Source: Flammulina velutipes
Lineage: Eukaryota > Basidiomycota > Agaricomycetes > Agaricales > Physalacriaceae
NCBI GenBank assembly: GCA_011800155.1
Contig: CM022372.1
Span: 1,922,001 to 1,986,000, forward strand
Length of the DNA stretch: 64,000 nt
Reading direction: 5' to 3'
In this document: one piece after another, positions 34,579 through 47,117 of the stretch
Numbering within the stretch: the first letter of the stretch is position 1
How the letters are laid out: each line of letters opens with the position of its first letter
Translations under genes and position numbers: made by a program
Notes under the pieces: model-generated
The model's input: only the letters and a program-made list of their open reading frames with translations
What the model was told of the DNA's origin: nothing
Databases searched by the model: none

Positions 34579-35597
34579 CTATCCACGCCACACAGCGGGG
34601 CCAGCTACAAGAGCAGATCCATCAATCACAAGACTATCATTCAAAACAAAGTTAAGCTACTCACGAGCAGTGTATCCGCTATATCCGCCGGGTAGGTTGT
34701 AGATGTCTACATTCGAACATGAACACAACAACTCCGAAAAGAGAGGAATTGAAACGCACTAAGCATAATTCCCGGCTCGTTCCCCGTGTACGCACCCGGG
34801 AACGAAACAAGCGGGCCTGGTGATCCAGATCCTCCGTTGACGATGTTGATCTGCGCGCATCCAATGTAGAGCTGAGCGCCGGCGAAGCTGCTTGCGCCGT
34901 GCAGGGCGATATGCTCCCCACGAAGGAGGTATTGCCTGCAAGGTTACATATAAAGTGAGGCAACAAGAACGGAAATACATACCCGCTAGGTGTGCTCTTT
35001 GGAATGGTGAACGTGAAATCCGTCAAGCTCGTGTCAAACGCCAGCTGGCTCCCAGATACGGTGGGAGTCTTTTCCCAAATCTTGAACCAAGTATTACCGA
35101 GACCAGCATTGGTCGAGTTGGCGGAAGGCGAGGCGGTGGATAGGTATGCTGAGAAGTACTACGGAATTTTGAGTTTGAGAAACGATAGCATTAGTTATAC
35201 GTACACCGGGGTGGTAGATGTTGCTGTTGGCGTGGAAGCCGACTGTGGAGCCCGCCTGCACGGTCGCGATGCCTGCTGAACCGGCCGATGTCGAGTCAAG
35301 CTCGTAGCATCGGATAGCAGCGCTCTTTACATCCGTGACCTGAATTTGGTCAGTCCGTGTTGATGTTTTTGAGTAAGAAGATCATTCTGACAGGTCCGTT
35401 ACTCCAGTGGTTTGCAGTAGTCCGAACGTACTGCCAGTCGGCGGATGTCTGGCCATTGAAGATGAGACCAGGGAAAGTGTCTATGGGGAATAACCAGGTT
35501 AGATCATACAGTCCAGCACTACATATCAACATAAACACGCACAGTGTCCAATTGCGAGGGGCAACACAAGCAGACTAGCTAGGAAGGCGTAAATCAT
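34579..35597 (-). CDS. AA9 lytic polysaccharide monooxygenase (formerly GH61)
   Basis: Secreted copper enzyme that cleaves cellulose or hemicellulose chains oxidatively. The ATG at 35597 begins an 18-residue signal peptide ([17 protein letters not shown]), and the mature protein starts [11 protein letters not shown]; His1 of the histidine brace is residue 19, split by intron 1. The second His is in NIYHPGYFSAYL, and the conserved Gln/Tyr region is [12 protein letters not shown]. Six or more exons join in frame: SNGP/VTDVKS, YHPG/YFSAYL, TPSG/QYLLRGE, GIML/NIYNLPGG and YTA/PGPAVWRG, ending in TAG at 34579-34581. About 240 residues, with no CBM1 or other appended module. Likely induced on plant biomass like other AA9 genes (inference). 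Confidence 0.93.
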
Positions 35598-35902
35598 TTC
35601 GAGAGGACCGTCACTTAATTACTGGGGAAAGATCTATGTTCGACGAAGAGGCATTTATGCATTGCGGAAATTCATAGGACCGATAAAAGTTCGTGTTCCT
35701 ACCAGTTTTCTATGAGTAATCAACGACCTGAAGGCAGAATTAGACTTACCAAGTCCTTCGTAGCACGCTGGTCGACCCACCTGATGAAAATAACTGACCG
35801 AAAAGGAACCGCCTTTCCGAGATAATATCGCATACCGCCAATTTCTACTACTCTGGCACAACTGCCTCTCAGCTTGATGATCAATAACGAACGACCGAGT
35901 CC

Positions 35903-37764
35903 TTAGTTATCTCTGGCAAAATCAACCATGCAAACAGCTCGCAACGTCGCGTCCACTCTGTCGTCTGGGGGGCGATGACGTTCAGTCAATGCCACGCCCT
36001 ACACGAGAAACACAACTCACCCTGACCCTCAACATGCCTAATCTCAACACCACCAAAAGGGTCTTCATATTCTATAGCGCATTATAAGCATTACCACCAT
36101 CCATTATTTAAGGACTCACGGAGATACTGGATTGCCTCATCCAGATATGCACTGAAATCAACCCTCTCTTCTCCCTCTTCCTCCGGATAGGGATATTTCC
36201 ATGTCAACCAAAGAGCTGTGTCCGACATTTGCAGACAAGACACCTCTGCAAGGGCATGCGGGCGATCAAGAGCAACGACTCGACTCATGGACAGTGCAGT
36301 GTTAGGTCCGAGTCCATCCTCTTCAAGGGATGGAAGGTGAACAACGTAGATGCTTGTATCTGTCGCCACAGCTATCCGAGATCCGTCGTAGGCCAGATAA
36401 CGAGTTAGGCGTCCACGAGAACCCAACTCGATTTCTATAACAATATCCACGAGGCGGATTGGAGGCGAGTGCGAAGAAAAGAGTCGCTCAAAGAACGGTA
36501 TGAACAGGAGACGGGATGTCATGGCTATAATAGCAAGATGGCGTCCACAAGGCGAAACATGAACTAAAAGCAATGTTTAGACGGGGGCACACATAGCAAG
36601 GGGGAACTGACCTGCAGCGAACTGGTCGTATATCTGACGTATACGCGATGGATATGCAGGAGTGTACTCCCGACCTGTGTGAACGCCCAACGCCGATCCT
36701 GGGAATACATTCATGGTCTTGCTGAGGCAGTGAATGCTATCGGAGTACCGGATGTTATTCGAAGGGATATCTAGGACCACGCGACCGGTCTCTCTGGATA
36801 CTATTCTCAAAGAGGGATAGCCACAGACAAAAACGTGGCGCTGGCTGAGCTCGACGTAGGTGATTATGGTTTGGTTGTCAAGTTCTGGCTCCGTGATGCT
36901 AAAATCCTTCTCGAGTTGTCCCGAAGGAATGTGATAGAGGAAAAGTCGTCGACGCGTCGCGGCAAGCAAAGTAGGATAGACAAAGCGGAACGCAGATGTT
37001 GGTGTCGGGGTGTTCAGCGTGCACCAGGCTTCGAAATGTCCCCGTGGATACGTCGATGCATGTGCTGATCGAGAGAGGTCAGACTGTCGTTGTTGTTGCC
37101 CATCAGCGCCCACGAGAGGTATATCTGCATGTGAGCCAATAAGCCGCCACACTTCTTTGCGCAGACCGCGCATGTTGAAAATCATGAACCCGTTTTCATA
37201 TTCAACGTGAGGAAATTCAACCACGTATGTCTGGATTGTTAATATGTAGTCCTATTCAATAGAGGGTACACTCACCTCGGGTAATGACCATAAAGTCTGT
37301 CCGCTTTCGAGGTCAGACACAGTGATACAGCCATTCACCGTGGTGGTTATTACGAATCCGGCGCGTTCGTCTACTTTGAGACGATGAACGTCGTCTTGAG
37401 TAGGTGAAAATGTCCTGATACTAGATCGGTGTTGGCCCCTCCACGTCTGGTTAAGTCGCAGTCGCGCTTGACCTGTACACAGGCATTATCAGCCAGCTAT
37501 TGTGAGCTTTTAGGACGTAGACGAACAGAGTGATTTCCAGTCTACAACGCCGCGAAGAGCCCTGGGTGAGTAGATATCGTTCCATGGGCAGTCCTTGGAT
37601 GCGATAAAACCATGGAACATCGCAGCATTTCGATATATTGCTGACTCGTTCGCTTCGAGCAGTGACTTGACAGACCCGGAGACGAGATGAAGAGCAATGA
37701 GGGTCGGTATGTCGAGAAATGCGAGTATCTCGACGATTATCTCTGTTGGGAGAGTGCCGAACAT
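35903..37764 (-). CDS. F-box protein with propeller-like C-terminal part
   Basis: Probable substrate adaptor of an SCF ubiquitin ligase. The ATG at 37764 gives MFGTLPTEIIVEILAFLDIP, an F-box in the first 45 residues (LPTEI...L..LDIPTLIALHLVS). After the exon ending DWKSLC, a long beta-rich part follows with repeating blade-like strands: GFVITTTVNGCITVSDLESG, TLLAATRRRLFLYHIPSG, VFVCGYPSLRIVSRETG and RIAVATDTSIYVVHLPS. Short GT-AG introns separate the exons. The last two joins give IQYL/QYEDPFGG and EGQ/DDRVDATLRAV, ending in TAA at 35903-35905; if the final intron is not used, the frame would stop at 35986 instead. Substrate unknown; this is one of a large Agaricomycete family. Confidence 0.8.
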
Positions 37765-37929
37765 GACTGTGGCTGAGCAACGTGAATGATGATAATAAAT
37801 TATGATGCAATCGCCCTGGGCAACTCCCGCCGGCGACGAACTACGTACGTGAAGTGATGTCTAGATGCTGAATACCACATAATGCATATGTTACATTAAA
37901 TAGGACCGTGTTCACAGAAAAGAATATGG

Positions 37930-40469
37930 TCACGCAATGTCATCCTTCCTACCCGCAACACCACCATAGGCAAAACTTGCATCAACCATCCCAGCCTTCC
38001 TCAGATTGGTCGTCGTCGGATCCTCCACGTTACACACCCCTCTCGTAACGTCATCCCTACCACTCAGAAGCCAAATCATAGGCAAGATTCCTCCAGAGTG
38101 GACTGGAAGCGTATTGCGGTCAAAGACCAGCGGCAAAACGAGGATGAAGAGAAACAATGATATGGCCACCCCAAAATAGGCCTAGTATTGTCAGTTAAAA
38201 GAAAAAGAAAAAAGAGGAGACTCACGTATGCCATATTCAACTACCGGGGAAAAAAGAGTACATTAGAAAGAGGAGAAGTGAGAAAGTGAGAAAACGTACA
38301 GTTAAGATATACATTACTGTATCTTTGAACACCTCCCTCTCCGACTCATGTGTGATGAGGGCGAGGTCTATCGGGACATCAAGAGTGCGTGCAAACATCA
38401 AATTATTAAACTTGTGGTTTTGTCCCCGAGCCTCTGACAGGAATATGTTGGCGAATAGCAAAGAATTCGGCATGTAAAACTCACGCGACCAAAAGTATAT
38501 CGCAGTCATGTTCGACAGCATACCCTCAATATCATGTAGTGCCAAAGTGGAATTAGGCGGCACGTCCGAAAAAATGATATCGGGGAAAACTCCAAGTTCC
38601 TGCATCGAAAACCTACCCCCAACTCAGTCAGACGTACAAAAAAATGACATCGGCGCAGACTTACTGGTCTACCGCAGTTATGATATCACAAACTTCGTTT
38701 CCATTAGTCTGGCAGATTGTCTGATACGCAAAGCCGTCTGGTGAAGGTGTCTCAGCCAGAGTCATGATCGCCCACTATCAAGTCAAAGATGAGCTTCAGA
38801 GCTGTGGGTGTATGAAGGCACTCACAGCAGAGTACAAAACATCCATTAGATCCGTATCATTGAACGGCGCGGTCCTTATCTCTCTCGGGAATTCACCCAT
38901 CGTTGACGAAGTCTTCTGCGTATTATTGCTAAGGGACAGCAAAGTGGAGTTGAACGAGTCGACGGTAGCTGCCATTGGTATGATGGTGAGGTTGCATGCC
39001 ATTGCTGTAACCGAGTTGACGGAGACCTGTTCAGACGAATTCGATATGTCTATCAACATAAGGTCAGGGCTCAGATGGAGAAGAAAAGCAAAATAACATA
39101 CACGTCATGGGCGGTGATACTACGCTGGTAGGCGCAAAGTTTCCATCCGAGTCCGATATGGGAATTGTGGATAGAAATACAAGACCGACAGGGTCGCGCT
39201 CTTCCTAAAGTCAAGGAAGGTTATCAATGAGAGTGTCAAACTAAGACAAGATATAGCGTACAAGTGACAATCCCCACGGCGCTGTAATCACAGACAGACC
39301 ATTCTGTGCTATTAAACAGTCAGCAACCAACCAGAGAAGGCTTAAACAATTCTGACTCACAAATAATGTGAGGCACGGGTATCTGTCGCATCTGTCGCAT
39401 CTGATAATCTGTGGCCAAAAATCTTTGCCCATCCTCGGTCGCGTTTATCCATGCATGATCCCCAAGATATCCACACGTTACGTTGAAATACGTCGCAGAG
39501 GTCTCGTAGCTTGGAGTAGCAGGCATCTGAGTCGTAGGGTTAACCGGAAGGTCAAATATCGTTCCTGCCGTGAATCCTGGTAGACTAAGATAGTCAATGG
39601 AGCCGATTGTCAGAAGGGCGCTCGCTCCGCTGAGTTTGGAATTAGTCAGAGTCGCATCAAACGAGGTAAAGACCACCCACGTCATGAGATTGGACAACGA
39701 AGTCGAAAAGCTCGGCAAACCTGCCGTCTGGAAGGTGACCATCTCAGTCTGGTTCACGTAGACAACACCGAACAGTGCTGCGGCGGTCGTATTAAATAAT
39801 GCTATACCGCCGAAGTACGCCAGAGCGCGTAGTATGGGTAGCAAAGAAGACCGTTGCGATACTTGGCGAGCTAGCGTGACGAGGGATGAGCCCAATCCAG
39901 ACCACGCAGTGTCGGTATCGTGTTTGGCTGTCAAAGGACCGTGCATGTTCAGTTGTCGACGAAGGGCCAGCCACTGCGCCATAAGAACCATCACCGTGCT
40001 GAAAAACTAGAAGCTCAAGGTTGAGCTCGCTATACAGGGGAAAGAAAAGTAAGCTTACCAAGCCTATGAGATGTCCTGTTACACCAGCCACAGCCGCACG
40101 CGACGAGGTCGACGTGGAAAAGTCCGCATTGCCTTCCCACGTCTTATCCAAGTACTTGGTATAGCTTTCGACGTTGGGCCCAAGCATGTCGTTCACCGTC
40201 CCGAAGGGGTAAAAGGACAAGATAATGAACGCCAGTAAGACGATGAGGTGCACGACGAAGCAGGCGATCTTCGTCGCGTCGAGCCATGCCCGTATCCCAG
40301 TCTTGGGCTCGTGGTGTATCTTGCGTTCTATATTCTTCGCGTCAAAAAGGATTTAGGAAGAAGGGAAGAGCATACCCATAGACGGATTATCGGACGTCGA
40401 TGATTGTGCGTGTAGTAAAGGCGACACCTGGGCACTATATGATTGCAGAGCTTGTTGGTGGTAGGCCAT
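37930..40469 (-). CDS. Multi-exon membrane protein with large extracellular loop; function unknown
   Basis: The ATG at 40469 gives MAYHQQALQSYSAQVSPLLH, spliced via the acceptor AATATAG to ERKIHHEPKTGIRAWLDATK and a first helix FVVHLIVLLAFIILSFYPFG. Further segments are LAYFGGIALFNTTAAALFG, a long Thr/Asn-rich domain with possible glycosylation sites (YFNVTCGYLGDHAWINATED), ANIFLSEARG and, in the last exon, a helix ISLFLFILVLPLVF. The end is VEDPTTTNLRKAGMV, a C-terminal signature I recall from a widespread Agaricomycete family of unknown function. TGA is at 37930-37932. About ten exons are implied; several small ones between 38.6 and 39.3 kb are uncertain in detail. Confidence 0.7.
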
Positions 40470-43344
40470 TAAAAGTCCCGGTGGAAGGTACCGGTAGACA
40501 AATAGCTAAACCTGTTCTTCTTAAGTACCAGGAGCGAAACATAGATATCAAAGAACATGAGGATGTTTGAGTGGATCATAGATGGGCGGTGATTCTTAAC
40601 ACACCAACTCCTGAGCCATTTGGATCAAATTTCAATTTACAGAACGACTCGAGTGGTAAAACGTGGTTCCAGACATCGTCGTCGTTGTGCTAGGTCGAGG
40701 TCTTCCATCCAGTTGGGCATGATCAAGAGTTGGACGTCTTTGCACATTGTGAGCAGCGGAGAAGGGCCAGGAAGGAAGAATATACCTTTATGAGGCCATC
40801 AAATGCAAAATAAAAAACCAGGGTCAATCAATGTGGCGTAAACACAGCTATTCTGTTGTCAATGATTGTCGTTTAGACGACGGGGCCAATAATCGTATTT
40901 TGATGGACGCCGGACAGTGGGCCTTGCCTTGTACGATAAAAATTGGATGTATGGGAGAGAATGAGATGCAGAGAGCAGGCGCACGGCATCAGCAAGAACA
41001 AGAATGGTAATAGGCACTGTGCAAAGAATTTGTATGACGGAACGAGGCGCGACGTGGAATGACGAACGGGTCCGCTCGAATCGTCCAAGATCATCGTGGA
41101 TTACAATTGATGATGATAGACATCTGGAGACCAGAACCAGATCTTGAAAAGATTATGTAGGAACAGAAGGTGGGCTTAGTATTTCGTGCACATCTAATAT
41201 CGCAGTCAGTCGAAGAGTGCGAGGGTTCAATGTGAGGAATCCTTTACTGATGAATAGAGTCTAGTCAATGAGCAGGAAATTGCTGGTCATTGATAGGTTA
41301 TAATTATCAGTTTCAACCAGCGTTTTACCTGTGCGATAGGGAGTTAATTGGTACAACGGTAGCTTGAAGTTCAAGCGCTCAACTTGGAGATTTGTTAACG
41401 TTCTTAGTAAAGGCATCTAAGAAATCTTCAGTTCGACCTGGCCTACTACGATCCTCTCACTGGCAAGTCCGGAGAACCAGTGTCTGTCGAAGCCTTTAGT
41501 AAAACAAACAATATTTCTGTTCATGTTGAACACACGTAGATGTAGCGCTGTCAGGTTCTGTCACGATGCTCCAAGTCGTAGTTGATGATTAGACCTATAG
41601 ATTGTGTGTCCTTTCAAGTCCTTGCTAACCGCGCCGTATACTAGGCCGCATAGTCATCCGAAGTCATTCGTACCTGTTTTATCGAAAGTTGCACGCTGTT
41701 AATGACTCTGCGTTACTCGTCGATGGGAATGATGATAGAAAGCAGAAAGAGATGTAACGTGATGTCGTTGGGGCGCGCTCAAAAGGATGGCGGTAGTACT
41801 TAGTAGTAACATTGACAAGTTACCTTGCTTGTCAAGGTCCTTCATTTTCGATAATTCTTACCGCCGGCTTTTTTTTTACAAATAAATACAAACCGTCGGC
41901 TACCTCCGGCATTTTCCGTTCCCTTGCGCCACCAAGCTCTCTTGTCCTTAATTCCCTCCCATTCATCATTGCGTCTTCAGAAAACACTTATTAAATTTAA
42001 GGGCATCATGTCACTTAGGCAACTGTAGCTCCCCATATATTAAGTACAATAACATCAATCTTTGCCGCGCACCTTCAGTGCTATGGAGATATCTTAAGGC
42101 TTATGCTCTTGATACTGGCATAAAATTAAGCAAATTATATACCTGGTGCGACACTTTCCAAATGCTTGTCGCTGCGGCCACCGCTGGATGCCTATCGCAG
42201 CTGACCTCGTTTCCCAGGATTATATTCCGTTGGGGCACAGAGGCATTAGTACATTTTCCACTCTCTTGCTACACATATCTAGCATCACTGACTTAGACTA
42301 GCCCAAAAACTTCATTATACTCAATGAGGCCCAAGCCCGAGATATTATAAATTGCCTTACACTCGTTCCTCCGTCGCGGCAACTCAACAAGACATATAGA
42401 GAATGGTACTCTCACTATCAATCCGGGGATCAGTCCCATTCACTAGAAACAGACTGACCGCGAAACTTGTGCATGGGCTCTACAAGCAAGGTTGCCCGCC
42501 GCCACAGGCGGAGCTTCCCGAGTGTAACAAGTGGCAATAAAAAGCCATCATTTGATCGACGGGATTTGGCGGCCCGATTCCGAACCCTGACTGCCATCCA
42601 TCGACATTCAAACAATTCCGAGAAAGACTCCAGGACATTTTGGCGGCACATCAGTCTAAGTACCATTCGCAAGTTTTTCCTATTTTCATGCGACGCTGGC
42701 TGCTCGATATCCCGATTCCCGATTCCCGTTCTTTCCAGATCTGAGCTGCCGAGAATATCCAAAGTTCAGCTTCCTCTTTTTGTTGCGCACTTCCCAGAAT
42801 AGTCCGCTTCCGCTTGCTCAAACAACCAGTACTGTACCCTCTCGACTGCTTCCCGACAGATTTGACCGCCTTATGGACACCCTACAGAACAGCGAGACCA
42901 AAGGCAAGCTCAGGCGTCAACCACGGTATGGTTACTACCGACTCTATCACTCAGGAGTTGAGTGGACTATCTCCATCGTCGGACAGTGGCGTCGGCGGAG
43001 ACGATAATTTGTCAGCTCGAAGAGTACTCGATAACCTCATTCCATCGTCACTGTCGGCGTACTCCAACTTTACTCTGCTTGAAACAGCTCAGTATTTCCT
43101 CGCTCTCGCTCTCAAGCGCTGGGCCGCCACCAGATCCACGGTCCACCGCCCAACTACCTCAAATCGCCTGCCTAGATCACTGTATCCTTCGACGACCGTG
43201 TCGGCATTACGATTACTCGGTTTCGGTCGCCGGCAGCGTACTTGCGATGCGTACCATGGGCCACAGGACAAACCTGCGTAACTGACTTTCAAGCTATATA
43301 AGCTCCGCCTACAGAGAGTCCGAATCCCTCAGCCCCATTCCAAC
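40470..43344. other. Intergenic, no gene recognised
   Basis: Nearly 2.9 kb without a supported gene. Open frames at 42430-43290 on both strands overlap one another and have Ser/Arg-rich, non-conserved translations. The stretch at 41.1-42.4 kb is AT-rich. I see no repeat of note beyond a short triplicated ATTCCCG-type run near 42.71 kb. Confidence 0.45.
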
Positions 43345-45364
43345 ATGCGTGGCTATATCCTCTCCATGATCGTCTTGGGCGCCCTTAGTGTCTCTGCGCA
43401 ACGATGTAAATGTCTTCCTGGAGACGACTGCTTCCCTTCTGCAGATGAATGGCAGGCTTTCTCCGACACTCTTAGCCAACCACTGCTTACCGACCAGAGG
43501 CCTCTCGGCGCGGTCTGCTGACAAGAATCGGAAGATTTTGACGCTGCGCTCTGTGCGCAATACAGGGAAGGCTTGTCCACATCGTTTATCGTGGAACATC
43601 CAAACACACTCATGTTCGGGAGTAACGAAGGTTTGATCACGGAGACTGAGGTTCAGAACTGTCCTTTGGATGCATCCGCGTCTGTCAATGGTACCTGCTT
43701 TCAAGGCCGGGTTCCGAGCTATCTAATTACGGCAACTACTGTGGAGGATATCCAAAACACAATTGTGTTTGCGACAGAACACGACTTACATTTGGTGGTG
43801 AGGAACACGGGGTACGCGATCCGCTTCTTGCCTTCCTGAACTCAATTGCGAATTCTTTGTAGACATGAATTCATTGGTCGCGCGTTTGGTGTTGGGGCAG
43901 TTGAATTGTACACACACAACTTCCAGGGCATTGAATTCAGCGACAGTTTCATCCCGCAAGGAGCACCGACAGACACTGTTGGTCAGGATGGTACGAATGT
44001 CCACCAATATCAAAACATTTGAGGGCTAAAGGTCGCTCGTCTAGCCATCACTATTGGCTCTGGTGTTAGCTGGGGAGATGTCTATAAAGCAGCCAACGAT
44101 AATGGGCGAACCGTCGTAGGCGGATGGTCTGTGGAAGGATCTGTTGCAGCTGGAGCTGGATGGCCTCTAGGAGGCGGACACAGTATATTGGCACCATACT
44201 ATGGTTTAGGTAACAATCTTCACTTCTACTCATATGCTGCTTCAAGCTCACTTCTCTTTTCTACTAGGCGTGGATAATCTTTTGGAGATCAATGTCGTTC
44301 TGCCCAATGCTTCCTACGAGACCGTCAACGAGTACCAAAACCCCGACCTTTGGTGGGCTCTGCGTGGTGGAGGCGGCCCCAATTTTGGTGTCGTGACCTC
44401 CGTCACCTACAGGACGCACCCCAACCCAGTGTACACCGTCGCATTCTTCGTCGCTACAGCCGACTCCACCGACTCCTTCGTGACCCTCCTTACCACCTTC
44501 ATGCGATTCCACAACCCCATCTCTGATGCTGGGTGGGCGGGGACGTATGTATACTTTGCAAACACTCTGTACCTCACGTTCTCCTCGCAAGGCCCGCCTG
44601 AGTCCAACCCAGTCGCAAATTCCACATTCGAGGAATTCTTCACCGAGGCGAGGTCCTTGCCAGGCCTCGACATCACCCAGGCGTTCTCAGTGCAGTACCC
44701 TAACCTTTACACCTTTATCTACGACAACCTGTTCGACTCTTCGCGAGGTTTCGGATTCAACTGGACTGCCTTAGTGGCCCCTGGCTCCCACGGTGGCTCC
44801 AGCTCGTGGCTTATTCCTCGGGATGTCACCGCGCCTGAAAATGCAGAAGCGATCACTACAGTTCTTGCCAAAATCGATGTCGGAGTTGGCTTGTACGTCC
44901 TTATTACCCTGATGTGACTCTCCCTCATTTCGTTACCAGCTTTACAAGCGGTGGTGTCGTCGCAGACGTCCCCGAGGATGCAATGGCGGTTAACCCAGCC
45001 TTCCGCCGCTCGATCTCCGATTTCACGAGCTCGCTTCCCTGGGAACCTACTTCCTCGGCAGAAGAGATTCACGCGACACAGCAAGCGTTATTTGCGCAGA
45101 TACAGACTCTGCGGGATATTGCTCCTGCAGGAGGACAATACGTGAACGAGGCATGTGTTCGGGCATATCTTGGTTTGCTTGGCAGCACTGACCTACGGAC
45201 AGCCTGATCCCCTTCTCTTCGAGGGCTGGGCTGAAGCGACATGGGGGACCAACTATCCTCGTCTTCTTGCTCTCAAGAAGGAGGTCGATCCCAACGATTT
45301 GTTCATCGTACGCCAGGGCCCTAACTCTGAGGGTTGGGATTTGGAGGGGATTTGTAAATCTTAA
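43345..45364 (+). pseudogene. FAD-linked oxidase (berberine-bridge-like) with two in-frame stops
   Basis: Secreted flavoprotein oxidase of the FAD_binding_4/BBE type. The ATG at 43345 starts a signal-like N-terminus (MRGYILSMIVLGALSVSAQ) and the typical CLPGDDCFPSADEWQAF. FAD-domain signatures follow: LHLVVRNTG/HEFIGRAFG, LAITIGSGVSWGDVY, GGWSVEGSV, GWPLGGGHS and PDLWWALRGGGGPNFGVVTS. The C-terminal BBE part is NYPRLLALKKEVDPNDLF...GPNSEGWD, ending KS-stop at 45362-45364. In-frame TGA codons at 43519-43521 and 44020-44022 cannot be removed by a plausible intron (the only GT-AG options are about 22 and 33 nt). Everything else, including four introns, is intact, so inactivation looks recent, or the stops are sequence errors. 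CGA-to-TGA changes would explain both. Confidence 0.8.
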
Positions 45365-45914
45365 ATTGCATACCTGCTTCTCTTTGAGTTTAGTCTCGTT
45401 ATTTGCTTCGATTCATAGCCTTCATTTCGACTTCCTTCCTCTCTAAGATGATCCTGCCATCGAAGCACTAACATGTGGCGTCGGCAGTACCCTCTGTCAA
45501 GAGCCTAACCCCCGATGTCATCAGCTAAACCTTTTTTTGAGGACCATTTGCTGTTCCCGTAACGTTACAAGTCGTTGTATTCGTCGTTATAGGAGAAGTG
45601 TGGTGTACGCTAAAATTTCACCATCAGTCACTGAGTCGTGGTGGAGGTAACGCAAAACGGGTGATACTATGAGATGGTATCTATCACAATCTCCGTGTCC
45701 CTCTGTTCATGTGAATTCATTGTATGCAGTTGAAGTTGATGAACTACGTGATACTCGTGCGAAGGTGAGAATCTGGTCATGAGGCACGGGGATTTCTTGT
45801 TAGGGTTTAGCCAGATGTTCATTCCGGTGGATAACAGATAAGGCACTTGATGATTTCGACAATAGCTACAAATACACTGAGCAAAAACTAAGGAAACCCG
45901 ACAGAAAGATGTGG
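45365..45914. other. Intergenic, no gene recognised
   Basis: Spacer between the 3' end of the FAD-oxidase pseudogene and the 3' end of the convergent BTB copy 5. No open frame or repeat of note. Confidence 0.5.
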
Positions 45915-47117
45915 TTAGATCGTAGCCTTGAAATTCGATCAGTGGATGGTCGACAATTGAAAAGAAGAGTGTAAATTACTTTGACCATACTCCACTGCTT
46001 GACGGCGTCTTTAACGGCGTCAGAGAAGATTTCTTTGCAACTGGCACAATGAATATTGTCTGCCAATGGTTTCATGGTAGCGTCCAATAGCATGGGCGAT
46101 AGCCCTGAAACGTATATCAGTCTTCTTGTGCATCGAATTGAACAAATGACTTGCCTGGGTCCATGATCTTCAACACTGAAAATCCTGCGAATGCCCAAGC
46201 ACCACAAGGGTCTGCCGGGCACTCATCAGCAAAGGGAGGCGCTTTAGCCAGAATATCCATGAGCTCTTGGTTTCTGGACATCTGGAGTTCAGACAATCTT
46301 TTGAGATACTGTCCGCCAATCCGATCGATCGTCTCTTCCGGGAGAGATGACAGGTTGAACAAAAGCAAATGGGACGACGCTAGGATGGCAAGGGCGTCTA
46401 GAGAATGATACGCCGCTAAAGCATAGATATCCATGGGGTTGAGATTGGTCATCGAGGATAGAAGAGTAAAAAGGTTTGACGTCTGTTGGACGAGCTGGGG
46501 TACCGATATACCGTATATTGGCATGCGATCCACGGCACGAATTAGCTGCAGAACCGTGGGAGAGAATTTGTCGCTTGGGCGATCGTAGACTGCGTGAAGT
46601 ATGATGTTTAAGGTTTCTGCATCATCATCGATAGCAATGAGAGATTTCCCAACATTGCCCGCACCAAATCCATTGTCGGACGATCTGTCCAGGATGTGGC
46701 GGTGAACGTAGAAGAAGACGGCATCCGACGATTTGAGTACAGTGTCGACACTCTGTTGGTCTGGTCCGAAGGCCGTCGCAGAATTTCCTCCAATGTCGTA
46801 CTGCCGATATATCAGCTTGAAATTATGCTTGAGCAACGAAAGAAAGTAGCGCACTAGGACAGTCGGAGCCTGACAATCTTGAGAAAAAGATGCGATGGTA
46901 ATCATTCCTCCCTGTGTATCCACCAAGTAAGTGCACTAAGCATACAGTCGTCGAAACAATTTACCTGCTCAAGCTGATGTTCGTCAAATGATTCGCTACT
47001 TTGCACAACACGACGCCTTACCTGGGATGGGCTGAGGACATTCTGTGAAGCCAGGCCGCTATCATCAACGGAAGCGTAGGCGTGCGTCGGGGAGCTGTGG
47101 TCGTCAGTGTCCGACAT
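45915..47117 (-). CDS. BTB/POZ-like protein (copy 5), with a GC-AG intron
   Basis: The ATG at 47117 opens an acidic exon (MSDTDDHSSPTHAYASVDDS) joined in frame (HQLEQ/GGMITIA) to the core VLKSSDAVFFYVHRHILDRSS, LNIILHAVYDRPS, LAAYHSLDALAILASSHL and GGQYLKRLSELQM. The conserved late intron at MDP/GLSPML has a GC donor (CAG/GCAAGT, intron 46105-46154); the nearby GT donor gives an early stop and loses the conserved CxxC segment IHCASCKEIF. The last intron leaves a 12-nt exon A-T-I-stop, with TAA at 45915-45917. No other defect is seen. Confidence 0.78.

Noticed and set aside
34892..35279. Plus-strand open frames opposite the LPMO gene
   Set aside because: They are antisense shadows of AA9 exons; the minus-strand reading has signal peptide, histidine brace and clean introns.
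40873..41094. Minus-strand frame with a hydrophobic, signal-like stretch
   Set aside because: Short, isolated, no conserved features, and surrounded by AT-rich non-coding DNA.
42467..43285. Several overlapping 75-155 codon frames upstream of the FAD oxidase
   Set aside because: Three phases and both strands are open together and translations are Ser/Arg-rich, typical of chance frames in GC-balanced DNA.
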